Of a stretch of 7,240 nucleotides of DNA, positions 5,147-7,240 are shown one piece after another. A program made the translations under genes and the position numbers. Positions within the stretch are counted from its first letter, which is position 1; every line of letters starts with the position of its first letter. The notes under the pieces are model-generated. The model did no database searches. It had not been told where the DNA came from and worked only from the letters and a program-made list of their open reading frames with translations. This DNA is from Candidatus Hydrogenedentes bacterium UBA2224 (GTDB lineage: Bacteria; Hydrogenedentota; Hydrogenedentia; Hydrogenedentales; SLHB01), in NCBI GenBank assembly GCA_002348185.1, contig DDYW01000028.1, positions 1 through 7,240 on the forward strand, in the 5' to 3' direction.

Positions 5147-6310
5147 ATGGAACACACAACGGTCAAGGCGCTATACCCGGTTTTCTGTCTCAATAAAGGC
5201 GCGACACACGCCTGTTATTCCCTGTTGAACGCCATGCAGGACGAGGCCCTGGCCGTCGAGTACTGGTCCGCCCAGTTTGCCCCGCAGCTCACCGACGAAT
5301 TTCTGCGCCCGGGCATTCCCCGCACCCTGTACCGGGCCCTGTGCGCTTTTCATCTGTACGATCGGCCGGCCGTGGCCGCCTGGAGCGCGCGACGCCTCGA
5401 ACAGCGCTACCTCAGCAGCCTGCGTGACGGGGATATCGCCTACCTCTGGCCCTCCGTGTCGCTCGACCTCTACCGCGCCATCAAACAGCGGGGAATCACC
5501 CTGGTCGCCGAGCGGATCAACTGCCACCGGAAGACGTCCATGCGGGTCTTGCGCGAAGCCTACCAGAGACTGGGGTGGGCGCCCGAACACGGCATCCCCG
5601 AACGGGACCTGGCCACCGAAAACGAGAAGATGGCGCTGGCCGATTTCGTGTTCGCGCCCAGCAGCAATGTGGCCGAATCGCTGCTCGATGCGGGCGTCCC
5701 GGAGCGGAAACTGCTGCGTTCCAGCTACGGGTGGGAGCCCCGAAGGTTCCGCTTCGAAGACCGGGCCCCCTCCGAGCCCGCGTGTCCGACGTTTCTGTTT
5801 GTCGGGCGGGGATGCGTGCGAAAGGGCGTGCCCTGGCTGTTTGAAATGTGGGAGCGCGCGGGCGTCAACGCACGGCTCCTGCTCTTTCTGCTGGGCTCCC
5901 TGGAGGCGCCCGTGCTTCAGCACTACGGCCGCTGCCTGGAACGGGACGACGTCGTGAGCCCGGACGACACCCGCAACGTCAGCGAAGCGTACCGCAACGC
6001 CGACGTCTTCATATTCCCGACCCACGAAGAGGGTAGTCCCCTGGTCAGCTACGAAGCCCTGGCGTGGGGTCTGCCCTGCCTGGTAAGCCCCATGGGGGGC
6101 GGCGAGATCATCCGCGACGGCGTGGAAGGCTTCGTTATGGACCCTTATGACGTCGATCTCTGGGCGGAGCGCATCCGGCAACTCGCACAGGACCGGGTAC
6201 TGCGCGAGACCATGGCCCGCGCCGCGCGCGAGCGCGCCGCGACCTATACCTGGGATCGCGTGGGGATTCACCGGCGCGAACTGCTGCGTTCCAGGGTCAT
6301 AAGTGGCTGA
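5147..6310 (+). CDS. GT-B fold glycosyltransferase, GT4-like (387 aa)
   Basis: The C-terminal half is a glycosyltransferase group 1 (GT4-type) nucleotide-sugar-binding domain. FLFVGRGCVRKGV (216-228) opens it. DVFIFPTHEEGSPLVSYEAL (286-305) carries the E-x7-E motif as Glu295 and Glu303. GLPCLVSPMGGGEIIRDGVEG (308-328) and a C-terminal helix (336-365) complete the fold. The N-terminal half (about 1-200), which binds the acceptor, is less conserved and gives no recognisable subfamily; it has SSNVAESLLDAGVPERKL (172-189) leading into the linker. There is no signal peptide or membrane helix, so a cytoplasmic or peripheral enzyme is expected. Donor and acceptor cannot be read from sequence. Divergence from the CDP-sugar operon suggests a role in the same glycan, but GT4 enzymes more often use UDP- or GDP-sugars. 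An in-frame TGA at 5114 excludes a longer start. Confidence 0.9.
   Translation: MEHTTVKALYPVFCLNKGATHACYSLLNAMQDEALAVEYWSAQFAPQLTDEFLRPGIPRTLYRALCAFHLYDRPAVAAWSARRLEQRYLSSLRDGDIAYLWPSVSLDLYRAIKQRGITLVAERINCHRKTSMRVLREAYQRLGWAPEHGIPERDLATENEKMALADFVFAPSSNVAESLLDAGVPERKLLRSSYGWEPRRFRFEDRAPSEPACPTFLFVGRGCVRKGVPWLFEMWERAGVNARLLLFLLGSLEAPVLQHYGRCLERDDVVSPDDTRNVSEAYRNADVFIFPTHEEGSPLVSYEALAWGLPCLVSPMGGGEIIRDGVEGFVMDPYDVDLWAERIRQLAQDRVLRETMARAARERAATYTWDRVGIHRRELLRSRVISG
5709..6294 (+). repeat. Exact 16-bp direct repeat inside the glycosyltransferase gene
   Basis: AACTGCTGCGTTCCAG occurs at 5709-5724 and again at 6279-6294, both copies in the same codon phase and encoding LLRS. The two are 570 bases apart, a multiple of three. 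Probably coincidental codon reuse, but it could allow slippage or deletion events. Confidence 0.5.
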
Positions 6311-6369
6311 CAAAAAACGAATTACGCCATGTGGGCCGGTTTTCGCGCGATCCCGGCGCAGGGTTCAAG

Positions 6370-6398
6370 TTGACAGTAGGCATAATCGCTCCTACAAT
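6370..6398 (+). promoter_or_regulatory. Near-consensus sigma-70 promoter for smg
   Basis: TTGACA (6370-6375, 6 of 6) and TACAAT (6393-6398, 5 of 6) are separated by exactly 17 bases. Transcription would start around 6404-6406, leaving a leader of about 40 bases before smg. This is the strongest promoter in the window and probably also supplies topA. The stretch 6311-6369 holds no other clear signal. Confidence 0.85.
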
Positions 6399-6443
6399 AT
6401 GAGGGCAGATTGAGGTGTCCGGTCAGGACATCAGGAGCGGTGC

Positions 6444-6902
6444 ATGAAAGAATCCCTAATCGAATTGGTCGATGTCATCTTAAAGCGTATCCAGGAACAG
6501 CCGGAACGGGCCAGGTCAGAGTCAGGACTTCGTAAGTGGCTTGTCGGACAAGGATATAAGAAACGCGATATCGATGCGGCCATGAAGCTCGTGGGGGCGC
6601 GGATTGTCCCCTGCAACAGCATTCACCAGTCGCAACGGGCTCCGGTGCGCGCGCTGGCGGAGATCGAGTTTCACAAGATGACGTCCGAGGCGCGCGACGC
6701 CCTCAGCCGTCTCGAGTACTACAGCCTGATTTCTCCGCAGGAACGTGAAGCCATCCTCGAAAACGTGGTGCAATTCGACGGTCGGGTCGGCCTGGACGAA
6801 CTGGACTATCTGCTGTCCTGGATCGTGTGCGGCAATCGCGATTTCGAGTCCCAACAGACGATTTACAGCGTCATGGAAGGCCAGGCGGATAGCTTCCATT
6901 GA
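6444..6902 (+). CDS. smg: Smg family protein (DUF494), 152 aa
   Basis: Smg/DUF494 proteins are small, soluble, mostly helical and of unknown biochemical function; the name comes from their place next to smf (dprA). Length fits the family (about 150-160 aa). The N-terminal helical part is ELVDVILKRIQEQPE, then LRKWLVGQGYKKRDIDAAM (29-47), matching the family's 'L-x-x-x-GF-x-x-x-DI-x-x-A' pattern. The C-terminal part carries RALAEIEFHKMTSEARDALS and YYSLISPQEREAILENVV (92-109), equivalent to the family's E-x-x-K-L-x-x-E-A-R and G-x-L-x-P-x-x-R-E blocks. It ends with a conserved hydrophobic helix (LDYLLSWIVCG). AGGAG 6 bases before the ATG fixes the start. topA follows 76 bases downstream on the same strand, a known arrangement for this family. 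The match was made by eye, so it is probable rather than certain. Confidence 0.72.
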   Translation: MKESLIELVDVILKRIQEQPERARSESGLRKWLVGQGYKKRDIDAAMKLVGARIVPCNSIHQSQRAPVRALAEIEFHKMTSEARDALSRLEYYSLISPQEREAILENVVQFDGRVGLDELDYLLSWIVCGNRDFESQQTIYSVMEGQADSFH

Positions 6903-6925
6903 CCCGTGGGCAATAGGATTTGCGT

Positions 6926-6963
6926 GACGCCCTTCCCGGCGCCGGGAAGTGGCGTCGTTCTTT
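6926..6963 (+). terminator. Large hairpin with T-rich tail between smg and topA (terminator or attenuator)
   Basis: The inner palindrome TTCCCGGCGCCGGGAA (6933-6948) is flanked by GACGCC (6926-6931) and GGCGTC (6951-6956), giving a long stem with a small asymmetric bulge, followed by GTTCTTTG. It begins 24 bases after the smg stop and ends 11 bases before the topA ribosome binding site (GGGAG, 6968-6972). The T-run is weak, so partial termination, attenuation or transcript-end protection are all plausible. I found no convincing separate topA promoter in the 76-base gap. Confidence 0.6.
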
Positions 6964-6978
6964 GATCGGGAGTCGTGT

Positions 6979-7240
6979 ATGCCAAAGTATCTGGTCGTCG
7001 TCGAGTCTCCTGCTAAAGCCAGAACCATCAACAAGTTTCTGGGGCCGGGCTATGTGGTGAAAGCCAGCTACGGCCACGTTCGCGATCTGCCCAAGAACAG
7101 CCTGGGCGTGGACATCGAGAAGAATTTCGAACCCAAATACGTTCAGCTTAAGGACTCGCGCAAGGCGGTCAAGGAGTTGCAGGAGGCCGCGAAGAAGTGC
7201 GACCGCATCCTGCTGGCCACCGACCCGGACCGCGAAGGCG
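6979..7240 (+). CDS. topA: DNA topoisomerase I, N-terminal part (3' end outside window)
   Basis: Type IA topoisomerase relaxes negative supercoils by cutting and passing one DNA strand, acting on the chromosome. The window holds the first 87 residues, nearly all of the Toprim domain. MPKYLVVVESPAKARTINKFLG (1-22) carries the catalytic Glu9 in the invariant VESPAKA motif. SYGHVRDLP (30-38) is the next conserved block. LLATDPDREG (78-87) carries the acidic metal-binding residues Asp82, Asp84 and Glu86. As in many non-enterobacterial TopA proteins, the spacing from SYGHVRDLP to TDPDREG is compact. The start is supported by GGGAG 6 bases before the ATG. The gene follows smg on the same strand and is probably co-transcribed, with a hairpin between them. 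Active-site tyrosine and zinc fingers would lie beyond the edge. Confidence 0.96.
   Translation, partial: MPKYLVVVESPAKARTINKFLGPGYVVKASYGHVRDLPKNSLGVDIEKNFEPKYVQLKDSRKAVKELQEAAKKCDRILLATDPDREG

Noticed and set aside
5171..6313. 380-codon minus-strand open frame opposite the glycosyltransferase
   Set aside because: It is the antisense shadow of a clear GT4-type gene; no motif, and its composition is low-complexity.
6899..6919. TTGACC and TAGGAT near 6899-6919 as a separate topA promoter
   Set aside because: The spacing between them is only 9 bases, and no -10-like box lies 16-18 bases after TTGACC.

Overview
The window is GC-rich bacterial chromosomal DNA with sigma-70-like promoters and Shine-Dalgarno-led genes. 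It carries core housekeeping genes at both ends (recG, smg, topA) and a nucleotide-sugar/glycosylation module in the middle. I cannot name the lineage securely. The smg-topA pairing resembles deltaproteobacterial-type gene orders. The 9-nt TGGAC arrays recall repeats I associate with candidate-phylum genomes such as Hydrogenedentota, but that is a low-confidence recollection.

Layout. (1) 1-746 (+): the C-terminal third of RecG helicase, cut by the window edge. (2) 747-1078: a gene-free stretch with two facing arrays of 9-nt TGGAC units around a small perfect hairpin, resembling a dispersed BIME-like element, followed by a promoter. (3) 1079-1645 (+): an unrecognised 188-aa protein with four predicted membrane helices. 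(4) 1667-1692: a perfect palindrome serving as a two-way terminator between that gene and a convergent 52-codon gene at 1716-1874 (-), which is too short for usual gene-length cut-offs. (5) 1919-1944: a terminator hairpin closing a three-gene minus-strand operon (5002 to 2030): rfbF (glucose-1-phosphate cytidylyltransferase), rfbG (CDP-glucose 4,6-dehydratase) and an extended SDR epimerase/reductase. (6) 5003-5146: a divergent promoter region. (7) 5147-6310 (+): a GT-B (GT4-like) glycosyltransferase. (8) 6370-6398: a near-consensus promoter driving smg (DUF494, 6444-6902). A large hairpin follows, then the start of topA (6979 to the edge).

How the genes fit together. RfbF makes CDP-glucose from glucose-1-phosphate and CTP. 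RfbG converts it to CDP-4-keto-6-deoxyglucose. The SDR probably reduces or epimerises that intermediate to a finished CDP-6-deoxyhexose. The divergent glycosyltransferase is a plausible, unproven, user of that sugar or a partner in the same surface polysaccharide. The operon looks closed at both ends and has no rfbH (C3-deoxygenase), so the product is more likely a 6-deoxyhexose than a 3,6-dideoxyhexose.

I saw no tRNA, rRNA, CRISPR array, transposase or phage gene. The most unusual items are the inverted TGGAC arrays, the 52-aa small gene and the overlapping divergent promoters.
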